This document shows, one piece after another, positions 26,383-35,420 of a stretch of DNA of 64,000 nucleotides. Within the stretch, counting starts at the first letter, position 1. Every line of letters begins with the position of its first letter. The notes under the pieces were generated by a model that did not search any database, was not told the DNA's origin, and saw only the letters and a list, made by a program, of their open reading frames with translations. The DNA comes from Pseudacidobacterium ailaaui (GTDB lineage: Bacteria > Acidobacteriota > Terriglobia > Terriglobales > Acidobacteriaceae): contig NZ_JIAL01000001.1 of the NCBI RefSeq assembly GCF_000688455.1, positions 2,697,001-2,761,000 on the forward strand, given 5' to 3'. Position numbers and translations under genes: made by a program.

Positions 26383-29112
26383 CTACAAGCCCAGCCCAAT
26401 ATCGTGACCAATGTTTATTTCGTGGCGAGGGACGTGTGGTTCGATTTGATGGGCTGGAGCTTGCTGAATGCTGCGCTCTGGTTGGGGCAAATAAGCTTGC
26501 TCACGCGCCAACTCCGTGGCTGACGGACGCGCAGACGAGATTCCAAGTGATTCACGCAGTTGCTCACGGTCGCTGGTGACGATTGCGATTTCGCTGCGAC
26601 CACGCGAAGCCCCGACGTAGAACAACTCCTGTTTCATGGCATCGGCTGACAGGATTACGCCGTCAACCGTTTTCCCCTGGCTGCGATGGGCGGTAATGGC
26701 GTAGCCGTGATCGAATAGGTGATAATTCGTCGGCAGTGTGCGACCATCCTCAAGTTGAATGCGTCCCCGCTCGATACCACGCACTGTCACCAGCTCGCCA
26801 TTCGTCGCGCGGAAATCGGCATCTCGGCGATTGGCCGTAAGCATGAGCCGGTCGCCCGGAGCCACGTCAATGGATTGCCGCTGATAGACAGAAAAGGAGC
26901 GCGTCTGTGCCGGTGTAAAGCTCCTCTCCTCGCCGTGAGCATTGCGAGCGATCACCGTGCCAGAGTCAACACGGCTGACAGTGAGCGACTCGTGTTTCTC
27001 CATACCCCTCGCTGCTCGATGCACTACCAGCACCTGCCCCTCACGATAGTTCGCCAGATCACGTTTCTGGGCTTCCGTCCATTGCAAAGGGACATATCGA
27101 TCCATCGTGACGCTTTGGCCGAGATGTCCGCGCGCAGAAAGGTCATTGCGAATCGCGCGAGTGACGCGGCCAATTTCCTCATGCGTGGGCGCGACAACCA
27201 AAACACGCCGCGACGGATCGACGGTCATCTCCCGGTAAAGATCAGCAACCGCCCGGCCACGCTCGCTACAGGGGACCTCGTGCACAGCGCCAAGCCGCTC
27301 CAGCTTCTCAAAGCCCTGTTCGGGAGCCTGGCGCTGGGTTTGAATGGCGTCTCTATATTGTGCGTGTGTCTGGCGCTGTACGCCGGTCAGAGAGACGCTC
27401 TTCATCTGCGACTCGCGCTCCAGAATGCGCAGGGCGTCTGACGCCTCGACGCTCTGTATCTGGCGTGTATCGCCCGAAAAAACGACGCGTGCCATATGTT
27501 GCTCGGCAAGCCGGAGTATGCCCTCCATCTGTCGCCCCGAGATCATTCCGGCCTCATCGACGACCAAGACCCTGCCCCGGAGCGCAGATTGGGCCGTTTC
27601 GTCCCCAACCAGGCGTGAGACCGTCATCGCATCGCGAAAGCCCACCTTTTGCAACTCCTCCACCGCACCGCGCGTGGGCGCAACCGCTGTGACTTCGCGG
27701 CCAGACTCACGCAGGCCGCGATCAATCTCCTTAAGTGTCGCGGTCTTGCCGGTTCCGGCAGCCCCGCGCAAATTGATGGCAAAATCGCGAGAATCCAGAA
27801 CCTGCTGCACGGCGCGCCGTTGCTCATCACGCAGGTGCTCGGATGGTTGAAACTCATGTCTGCCGCCAAGCCGCGCGTATTGGTCGGTGCCATGGTTCAC
27901 CATGGCAACCATGCGCTGTTCACGATCCAGACTCTCGTGTGTGGCCAGCCGGTCGCCGGCATGAATGACGGCTCCCTGGGATTTTTCGATTTCCAGCGCG
28001 CCGCGCAACTGGCTGAGATCGACCCGTCCACGACCGTATCGCAGAGCTTCGGCTAGCAGTTCGTGATCGTAGACGACAGAGCGGCGTTCGAAGAGATGGT
28101 CCTTTGCGTGTTGCAGCGAATCCGCCGCTGGCGAAAATTCATATGAACCGCTCCGGCTTTGCTCCAGGGATGCGCCTCGCAGGCGATCCAGGCTGTGAGA
28201 TTCTTCCGGTGAGAGTCGTGCTCGTTGTTGTTGGCGAACTTGTTCCGTGGCAATCTCGGTGAGCTTGTCAGCGTGGGATTCCCGGACCAGCACGGCCACT
28301 TCGTTGTCTGTCGGCTTCCGGCCATGATGTTCTTTGAATTCTTCAATGGCTGCGTCGCGCTGTGCGCTTCGCTGACTGTAGCGTTCCAGAAGTTCATCTG
28401 CCACGCCACGAATTTCAAAGCCGAGATCCCGGCCACGGGAATCACGGCGTGGTTCAATCTCATAACCAAGATTCCGCACCTCGTTTGCCAGAGCGTTCCG
28501 GTAGACCTCTGTGAGGTATGCCCGCCGCTCGTACAGCCCCGACGCCTGCAAAGCCTTCCACCGGCCCTCTACGCCGTCGTAGGTAAGATTGGCGGCCACG
28601 GCGTGAGTATGCAGTTGTGGATCGAGTTCTCGGCTTGTATCGTGCCGATACGTCGCGATAATCCAATTGCCGGTTACGCGATTCTCATTCGCTCCGTTCG
28701 GTCGCACACGAGCGCCTGCATGGTTTTCCGCTTCCGCCAGGGCTTCGCCGACGGCTTTATCGTGGGCGGCGACCAGGCGCTCGTCACGGCCAACCACAGC
28801 TTGAACAGAAACCGACTTTGGCGCAGAGAATGTCAGATCGTAGAGAGACCGCGCCTTGCTCTGTTCGCTCCCGTCACCGTTTGTCCGGTCGGCGCTGTGG
28901 CGCGGGCGCAGGAACTCGCCGGTTTCGGGATGCAGCCCTTGCCGCACCGCCTCAAACTGTTCAGGTGCGACGTTGCCCCGCAGCCCAAGCAGCTCTGCGC
29001 CGCGGCCGTGCCACTCGCCCTGTACACGACGGTGTTCGTCGTAGTAGTCGCTGTGTTGCAGATGCCGCTGTGCATAGCCAGCGCCGCCGGTCATAGCCCG
29101 TATAGTCAGCAC
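26383..29112 (-). CDS. MobF-family conjugative relaxase-helicase (TrwC/TraI type)
   Basis: A 909-residue protein. The N-terminal relaxase domain has tyrosines near residues 13 and 23-24 (SDYYDEH), a GEWHGRGAELLGL block, LTFSAPKSVSVQ, and the metal-binding His cluster in ATYRHDTSRELDPQLHTHAVAANL (about 154-177). The C-terminal SF1 helicase of the RecD/TraI type has a Walker A at LRGAAGTGKTATL (about 448-460), VDEAGMISGRQM (Walker B) and a C-terminal TAHRSQGKTVDGVILSAD motif. It nicks oriT and unwinds the strand for transfer. No coupling protein or type IV secretion genes are in the window, so this is a remnant or a mobilisable element. Confidence 0.9.
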   Translation of the reverse strand: MLTIRAMTGGAGYAQRHLQHSDYYDEHRRVQGEWHGRGAELLGLRGNVAPEQFEAVRQGLHPETGEFLRPRHSADRTNGDGSEQSKARSLYDLTFSAPKSVSVQAVVGRDERLVAAHDKAVGEALAEAENHAGARVRPNGANENRVTGNWIIATYRHDTSRELDPQLHTHAVAANLTYDGVEGRWKALQASGLYERRAYLTEVYRNALANEVRNLGYEIEPRRDSRGRDLGFEIRGVADELLERYSQRSAQRDAAIEEFKEHHGRKPTDNEVAVLVRESHADKLTEIATEQVRQQQRARLSPEESHSLDRLRGASLEQSRSGSYEFSPAADSLQHAKDHLFERRSVVYDHELLAEALRYGRGRVDLSQLRGALEIEKSQGAVIHAGDRLATHESLDREQRMVAMVNHGTDQYARLGGRHEFQPSEHLRDEQRRAVQQVLDSRDFAINLRGAAGTGKTATLKEIDRGLRESGREVTAVAPTRGAVEELQKVGFRDAMTVSRLVGDETAQSALRGRVLVVDEAGMISGRQMEGILRLAEQHMARVVFSGDTRQIQSVEASDALRILERESQMKSVSLTGVQRQTHAQYRDAIQTQRQAPEQGFEKLERLGAVHEVPCSERGRAVADLYREMTVDPSRRVLVVAPTHEEIGRVTRAIRNDLSARGHLGQSVTMDRYVPLQWTEAQKRDLANYREGQVLVVHRAARGMEKHESLTVSRVDSGTVIARNAHGEERSFTPAQTRSFSVYQRQSIDVAPGDRLMLTANRRDADFRATNGELVTVRGIERGRIQLEDGRTLPTNYHLFDHGYAITAHRSQGKTVDGVILSADAMKQELFYVGASRGRSEIAIVTSDREQLRESLGISSARPSATELAREQAYLPQPERSIQQAPAHQIEPHVPRHEINIGHDIGLGL

Positions 29113-29675
29113 GAACCGACACTAACGCTGTTCGAATTTGTAATGCAACTTCCTTGTGTCCCGCCGTCTTGATTACCGTCCAATGCAGAAGCCTACAGGA
29201 GCATGGCCCTACGCCCAGTTTGCCGGTATTGCGGTCTTCACGGACAGAATCCGCAGGCGTCATTTCGGCTGAGTCCGGCCAAGATCGTTCTCGCTGCGCT
29301 CGTTTTGAAGGTAGACACCATCCCTAAGCCTCACGGCTTAGGAACGGTCGTGTCTGGTGCTCGGCTCGAATGAGACTCGAACAATCTAAGACCGTAATCG
29401 AGTCAATTCGGCAGCCATTCGAGGTGCGTACCACCCGGTGAGTTGAGGGACCGTTGCGGTTGGAGCTTTCGCTAAGAATTCGCTGCGTTTTATAATTGGT
29501 GACCAAGAACATCGGTTCCGGAATTTGCACGTTCTAAGCCCTTAACAGTTCGGCACTTACCTGTCAGAATGCGAAATCGTTCTGCGCGCGCTGGCGTAAT
29601 CCCGGAAGGACTTGCTGACTGGGAAGGCGGGCTGGCGAATAAATGTTATGCCATGCCAGATGGAGCAAGTAACGT
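29113..29675. other. Intergenic stretch between relaxase and helicase-nuclease genes
   Basis: These 563 bases hold no convincing gene. One perfect 8-bp hairpin with a 4-base loop is present: CCTAAGCC-TCAC-GGCTTAGG (29323-29342), without a T-run, so not a standard terminator. As the DNA upstream of a MobF gene, it is a possible place for oriT, but no recognisable nic site was found. The ATG at 29676 has GGAG about ten bases upstream. Confidence 0.4.
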
Positions 29676-32600
29676 ATGGCGACGACCCCAACTCGCGCGA
29701 ATGAAGAATTGCGCCTTACCCTGTCGGAGGTTCGTAAAGACCTCCTTGACTTTGGCCTGCGCAATCCCCTCCTTAATTATAGGCTCTTGAAAACGCGAGG
29801 GCTCGAAGTTCCTGAAACGCCCCCAGCAGATGTTTTCCGCCTGCTCGTCACCGAGGGTGCAGAGCTTTCATTTCTTCCTATTGAAGCGACGCCGCGCATG
29901 GGGCTGCTTTATGAGCCCGAGGACAGCGAGCGAGATGATCGACGCGCACTTGTGCGAACGATGTCGGGTAAAAGAACACAGACGCAGCAGCAAATGGGCT
30001 TTGAACCCAATTCCAATGAGTTGCCAACAGGCCTTTCTGAAAAGGAATTAGAAAAACGACTCCTGGCTACTTATTACGCCGCCAAGAGTTCGATTGAAGA
30101 GCAAGGAGTCAACACCCTGTTCATCGCCCTTGGTATGCTCATCTGGCGAGACTCCAAAAATGCCGATGAGGTTCGCCGCGCACCACTATTGCTGATTCCA
30201 GTCGAGTTGGAGCGGCGAAGTGCGGGCGAAGGGTTCCATCTGAAATACTCTGGCGACGACGTGGCCCCGAATGTCTGTCTGCTGGAATACCTAAAACAGT
30301 CGTTTGGTCTTGTTCTGGATGGATTATCTGATTCGGAAGAGATCGACGTTGACTCCTATCTCTATTCCTTTGGTAAGGCTGTTTCCAAGCAAGATGGTTG
30401 GAGCGTCGATCCAGAGTCGGTAGTCCTGGGGTTCTTCTCATTCGCAAAGTTTTTGATGTATCGAGACCTTGACCCAGCTACGTGGAACGACGAATCAATG
30501 CTGCTCAACCACGACGTTTTGAATCGCCTCCTCGGGGCAAGTACCTTTACAGGGGACGCATCACCCCTCTCAGATGACGTATTCGTCGATGACCATATCC
30601 CTCCATCGAGTACCGCGCACGTCGTGGACGCCGACAGCACCCAGTCGCTCGCCATTTTCGACGTGCAGCGCGGACTAAATATGGTGATTCAAGGGCCACC
30701 CGGAACCGGAAAATCGCAAACAATTGTCAACCTGATCGCAGGTGCCTTGGCCTCTGGGCAAAGAGTGCTGTTCGTCGCTGAGAAAAAGGCTGCGCTTGAG
30801 GTTGTCAAGAGTCGGCTAGATCGCATCGGACTGGGAGCAGCGTGCCTTGAATTGCACAGCAACAAGATCAAGAAGAAGGAAGTTATCGGCGAGTTGAAGC
30901 AGACTGCATGGCTTCAAACCAGAGCCGCCCGGCGCGACGAATCGACTGTCGCTGCATTGGATGAAGCAATCACTCGGCTAAACGAATACTGCAATGCGGT
31001 CAATTCCCAAGTTGGCAAATCGGGTGAGACCATCCGTGATCTCTACGGTTTAGTCTTGCCTCTAAACAGGAAACTGAGTGGCATTGCACGCCCCGGGCTG
31101 GAGATTTCCAACTGCCTGAACTGGACATCTGCCGATGTTTATCGCCGCCAAGAACTCGTTGAGCAACTACAGGAGCGTGTCTCGCAGATTGGCGTACCAA
31201 GTCAACATCTATTCTGGGGGAGCCAGCTTCAGGTAGTGCTGCCATCCACCAAGGATAGTATTTGCCGTTCACTGAACGACGCCGAAGCCACAGCTGCAGC
31301 CCTTCACATCGCCGTGTGCAACGTGGCAACAATGCTTGGTCAAACACCCCCAGAGTCGCGTAGAGCGTTTGACGCTCTTTGTGCCACCGCGAGACAGGTT
31401 GCACTCGCCCCACCACTGGAAAGCATCGACACAGCGAATCCAGATTGGCTTAACCAAGAGTCGCAAATCGAGTCTGCGTTGTCAGCCCTCTCGGATGTCG
31501 TAGGCATCCGCTCTCACTGGCAAGGTCTTATTCGTGAGGAAGCATGGTCCACGGATGTATCGCAACTCCAAGCAGTGCTAAATGAACTGAGCCACAAGTG
31601 GTGGAGAATCTTTTCCTCTCGCTGGAAATTTTTGAAGCGCGAGGTCGCTGCGCTGATTACCAAGCCCATCGGTCAGTCGAATGCGCCTATGAACGAAATA
31701 CTTGAAGCCATCAGTTCGGAAGCAAAGGGTACTGCTGTCCTGGCATCTTCAAGGCAACTTCTTTCAAGCCTCTACGGGGTTCATTGGAGAGATGAACAAT
31801 CCGATGTGCCTCTCTTGAAGAGTCAATTCGCGTGGATCGTTGCTACAAAGCGCGGTGTAAAGGCAGGGCAATTCGACGAATGGTGCCTCAACGCAGCAGT
31901 TGCGTTTTCAGATAAGGCTGCACTTCTGGAACGTCTGTCGGAAATTGACACTCTCGTTCAAGCGTATTGGACGCGCTTGGAAGAAGTTTCCGATAAGTTG
32001 AAACTCGGCGACGCCAATTCTTGTCCACTTCGGGCAGCTCTTTCGACGAAGTGGGGCAAAGACGCTGCTACCTTCTTCAAGTCTGTTTCGGAAGCGGTGG
32101 GTGATCTCGATGGCATCGCAGCATATTTGCAAGATCGGGATCGGTGCAAAGATGACGGGTTAGAGAGTGTTGTGCAATTGGCAGACACTTGGAAGGATGC
32201 GGGGCGGTATCTATTCGACTTCTTCGAGTACACGCGGGCATCGAAACTTCTGGAGACAGCTTTCCAGAATAGCCCCGTTCTTTCATCTTTCGATGTGCTG
32301 CGCCATAAAAGCACATGCCAGTCTTTTCGAGAACTCGATTTGCGTCATATCGAATTGAGGCGCGAGGCGCTCGCAAGAAAGCACGTTGACGGTCTGCCTA
32401 GGAATGGAACTGACAGTGGCCAGATCAGTGTTCTTTGGAGAGAGTTCGAGAAGAAGGCCCGTCACATGACCATCCGCAAGTTAATCAGCAAAGCGGGCAA
32501 TGTGGTCCAGACCATCAAACCCGTCTTTCTGATGAGCCCGCTTTCAGTGGCAAACTTTCTACCGCCTGGCACTATCAATTTCGACCTCGTGATCTTCGAT

Positions 32601-34496
32601 GAAGCGAGCCAGGTCAGACCAGCGGATGCGCTGGGGGCGATTGTTCGTGGAAAACAGACGGTCGTGGTCGGCGATAGCAAGCAGCTTCCTCCGACGAGCT
32701 TTTTTGAAACCATGGTGGCGCAGGACGCCGATACAGAGGACGACGATGCCGTTGCCACATCCGATATTGAAAGCATTCTTGGACTGTTTTGCTCAAGAAG
32801 AGCGCACCAGCGCATGCTTCGGTGGCACTACCGCAGCAAACATGAATCGCTGATTGCCGGGTCGAATCATCTGTTTTACGATAACCGGCTTGTCGTGTTT
32901 CCAAGCCCTGACCGGCACAAACAAAATGTCGGATTGGTTTATCGGCGCATTGAAAACGCGCACTACGACAGATCGCGTACAAGAACAAATCCGAATGAAG
33001 CAAGAGCGGTTGCGGAGGCAGTGATTCGTCACGCAAAGGAGCAACTGGAGAAACCGGCAAAGGAACGGTTGACGCTTGGAGTGGCGGCACTCAGCGTTGC
33101 ACAGCGTGACGCGATCCTCGATCAACTTGAAATGCTTAGGCGGCATTCACCTGCAAGCGAGGAATTCTTTGTAGCTACATCACATGAGCCATTCTTCGTG
33201 AAGAACTTGGAAAATGTTCAGGGTGATGAACGGGATGTGATTTTCATCAGCATCGGATACGCGAGAACTGCCGAAGGCTATTGGGCAAACAGTTTTGGGC
33301 CAGTAAATCGCGCTGGGGGAGAACGGCGGCTCAACGTGCTGTTTAGTCGTGCCCGAATCCGATGCGAAGTATTCACCGGAATTTGTTCGGAAGACATCAA
33401 CACAGAAAACAGCGGCGATGGTGTAAGAGCACTCAAGACCTTCTTGTCTTATGCCGAGCATGGTCAACTCGATGTTCCTTTTGCTTCTGGCCGCGCATCA
33501 GATTCGCCGTTTGAAGAAGAAGTTGTAAACGCGCTTCAAATGCGAGGCCATACCGTCCATACTCAAGTTGGCTCAGCGGGCTTCTTTCTCGATCTGGCAG
33601 TTGTTGACCCCGATTCTCCGGGCCGATACCTGCTCGGCGTTGAGTGCGATGGGGCAGCGTACCACAATGCTCGCTCAGCCCGTGACAGAGATCGTCTTCG
33701 TCAGGCGGTCTTGGAGTCCCTTGGTTGGAAGATTCATCGCATTTGGTCAACCGCATGGTTTCGAGCGCCCGAAAAGGAAATGAGGGCTTTGGAGGCGGCT
33801 ATCGAAGAAGCCAAGCTGCACCGTGGCGAAAATCCGAAGGAGAGCACCAAGCAGAAAGTCAAACCAGCATCCTCTCCCATACGACGCCCCGACGATCTAA
33901 GCGATCCTCCGCCTTTGGCAATCCAGTCGCTAAACGGCACAAGGTATAAGTTCGCAAAAATGAAAATCAATCTTGGTATGCAGGAATTACACGAGGTTTC
34001 GCGGGAACAACTGGCCAACTGGCTGCAACAAGTGGTTGCTGTTGAAGGGCCTGTTCATTGGCTGGAAGCTACAAAGCGCATTGCAGATGCTGCAGGAATT
34101 CAGCGTGTTGGCAATCGCATTCAAAAGGCATTTCAAAGTGCTTGCACCTACGGGCATATGTACAAGAAATTCGAGAGCCGCAAGGGATTTCTCTGGTCTT
34201 ATGACCCCGTTCCTGTTCAGGTTCGTGATCGCTCTGAATTTCCGCCGCAGCAAAAGAAGCTTGAATATGTGGCCCCCGAGGAGATTTGTGCCGCCATAGA
34301 ACAGGCGGTGAAGGAGAGCTACGGAATGGCCGCCGCCGATGTCGCAGTTGCAGCCTGTCGCCTCCTAGGATTTGCGCGTATTACCGAAGATATGCGTGCG
34401 GCTATTGGAGAGCAACGAGAGAAGCTAGTCAAAGAAGGCAGATTGGAGTTGAGGGGAGAGACCTTAGTACTGAATCAAGATATCTCAGTGCGTTAA
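29676..34496 (+). CDS. DUF4011-SF1 helicase-Vsr-like nuclease-DUF3320 protein (probable anti-phage defence, Hhe-like)
   Basis: A 1606-residue multidomain protein. DUF4011 lies at the N-terminus (VRKDLLDFGLRNPLLNYR, about residues 19-36, and on to about 300). An SF1 helicase has Walker A GPPGTGKS at 340-347, Walker B IFDEAS near 974-979, VVVGDSKQLPP, and ALSVAQRDAILDQL. A Vsr/MTES_1575-type nuclease spans about 1275-1370 (FEEEVVNALQMRGH, then DLAVVDPDSPG, LLGVECDGAAYH) with Asp and Glu-x-Asp in place. The C-terminus resembles DUF3320. This fused layout matches, from memory, the single-gene defence protein called Hhe. It most likely unwinds and cuts foreign DNA. No frameshift is seen. Its stop overlaps a convergent pseudogene. 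Confidence 0.8.
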   Translation: MATTPTRANEELRLTLSEVRKDLLDFGLRNPLLNYRLLKTRGLEVPETPPADVFRLLVTEGAELSFLPIEATPRMGLLYEPEDSERDDRRALVRTMSGKRTQTQQQMGFEPNSNELPTGLSEKELEKRLLATYYAAKSSIEEQGVNTLFIALGMLIWRDSKNADEVRRAPLLLIPVELERRSAGEGFHLKYSGDDVAPNVCLLEYLKQSFGLVLDGLSDSEEIDVDSYLYSFGKAVSKQDGWSVDPESVVLGFFSFAKFLMYRDLDPATWNDESMLLNHDVLNRLLGASTFTGDASPLSDDVFVDDHIPPSSTAHVVDADSTQSLAIFDVQRGLNMVIQGPPGTGKSQTIVNLIAGALASGQRVLFVAEKKAALEVVKSRLDRIGLGAACLELHSNKIKKKEVIGELKQTAWLQTRAARRDESTVAALDEAITRLNEYCNAVNSQVGKSGETIRDLYGLVLPLNRKLSGIARPGLEISNCLNWTSADVYRRQELVEQLQERVSQIGVPSQHLFWGSQLQVVLPSTKDSICRSLNDAEATAAALHIAVCNVATMLGQTPPESRRAFDALCATARQVALAPPLESIDTANPDWLNQESQIESALSALSDVVGIRSHWQGLIREEAWSTDVSQLQAVLNELSHKWWRIFSSRWKFLKREVAALITKPIGQSNAPMNEILEAISSEAKGTAVLASSRQLLSSLYGVHWRDEQSDVPLLKSQFAWIVATKRGVKAGQFDEWCLNAAVAFSDKAALLERLSEIDTLVQAYWTRLEEVSDKLKLGDANSCPLRAALSTKWGKDAATFFKSVSEAVGDLDGIAAYLQDRDRCKDDGLESVVQLADTWKDAGRYLFDFFEYTRASKLLETAFQNSPVLSSFDVLRHKSTCQSFRELDLRHIELRREALARKHVDGLPRNGTDSGQISVLWREFEKKARHMTIRKLISKAGNVVQTIKPVFLMSPLSVANFLPPGTINFDLVIFDEASQVRPADALGAIVRGKQTVVVGDSKQLPPTSFFETMVAQDADTEDDDAVATSDIESILGLFCSRRAHQRMLRWHYRSKHESLIAGSNHLFYDNRLVVFPSPDRHKQNVGLVYRRIENAHYDRSRTRTNPNEARAVAEAVIRHAKEQLEKPAKERLTLGVAALSVAQRDAILDQLEMLRRHSPASEEFFVATSHEPFFVKNLENVQGDERDVIFISIGYARTAEGYWANSFGPVNRAGGERRLNVLFSRARIRCEVFTGICSEDINTENSGDGVRALKTFLSYAEHGQLDVPFASGRASDSPFEEEVVNALQMRGHTVHTQVGSAGFFLDLAVVDPDSPGRYLLGVECDGAAYHNARSARDRDRLRQAVLESLGWKIHRIWSTAWFRAPEKEMRALEAAIEEAKLHRGENPKESTKQKVKPASSPIRRPDDLSDPPPLAIQSLNGTRYKFAKMKINLGMQELHEVSREQLANWLQQVVAVEGPVHWLEATKRIADAAGIQRVGNRIQKAFQSACTYGHMYKKFESRKGFLWSYDPVPVQVRDRSEFPPQQKKLEYVAPEEICAAIEQAVKESYGMAAADVAVAACRLLGFARITEDMRAAIGEQREKLVKEGRLELRGETLVLNQDISVR

Positions 34497-35420
34497 GTAC
34501 CTTTTGGCAGCAAGTCTTTAGTCCCGACGAGATAGAGCCGTTCAGCCGGATCACTGGCAAGCTGCAGCAATTCGGGCGAGAAGCCTCCCAACGCGAAGAG
34601 GACATAACTGGGCTTGTTCCGCCAGCGAGCCTCGGGCAAGCTGGCAACCTTCGCTTGCAGCGCGCTCAGATCGATCAGGCGCATTACACTATCCGCGCGC
34701 CACTTGCATTCGCCAAAGAGGTAGGTTCCGTCAGCGAGTTCCGCCATGAGGTCGATTTCGATGCGACCGTCACGGCTCCAATAGCGGGCCATCTTGCGAA
34801 CTGTCAAGCCGAGACGCTGTTTTGCGTGACGTTGAAGCCACTGCCCGCAGATTTCCTCGAATACCGACCAGCCCATGTACTCGGCCAAGCGAGGCGCGAC
34901 ATGGGTGGCATACACAGCCGCAGGATCAGAAAACTGCAAGTCGCTGGCAAGCGGCGCGACGAAGCGATACCAGAAAGCCAGGAACGGATCGGCAACGCGG
35001 TACAAGTGCGCGACGTTCGGAATGCTCGTCAAAAGGCAATTCGCGTCGAATCCAACCCCGTTTCCAGAAGGCTGCGCAAAGGCTTTGAAAGCGCCCCGCG
35101 TTCCACACCGATCAACTGTTGAATGCCGTTGAATTTTGTTTCGCCGCCAGCAATCGCGGCAAGAATTGCGTTGTAAGGCGCAGGGTCGCGAATCTGTTCG
35201 CTGCCAAGGAGGAAGCGCACTTCATTTTCGAGAATGGCGCGCGGCTGCATCAAGAGAGTGACAATCTCTTCGGCAGGTGGGCGAGACGGATCGACCAGAG
35301 CGTGATACCGCGGTGTTCCGCCAAAAACACCGTACATTAGCAGCTTTTCAACAACGCCATAGTGCGGGCTGTTTGCGTAGAAGCAGGCGACATCTTCGTA
35401 CTGAAGCGGATCATGCCGAG
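34493..35420 (-). pseudogene. 3' fragment of an AAA/DUF234-type ATPase, frameshifted twice
   Basis: Three frames together give the C-terminal half of an archaeal-type ATPase with DUF234: GVFGGTPRYHALVDPSRPP, then IQQLIGVERGALSKPLRSLLETG (winged helix), GWIRRELPFDEHSERRA, and YRVADPFLAFWYRFVAPL with a nuclease-like tail (GRIEIDLMAELADGTYLFGECKW). They join if one C is removed at 35056-35059 (CCCC) and one base near 35003-35007. The N-terminal P-loop half is gone: upstream of about 35,420 the DNA switches to TonB-receptor sequence. Such ATPases are common in accessory DNA and their role is unclear. Confidence 0.75.

Noticed and set aside
29324-29530. 68-codon minus-strand frame upstream of the helicase-nuclease gene
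   Set aside because: No ribosome-binding site or domain pattern; it spans the hairpin at 29323-29342 and is probably chance.
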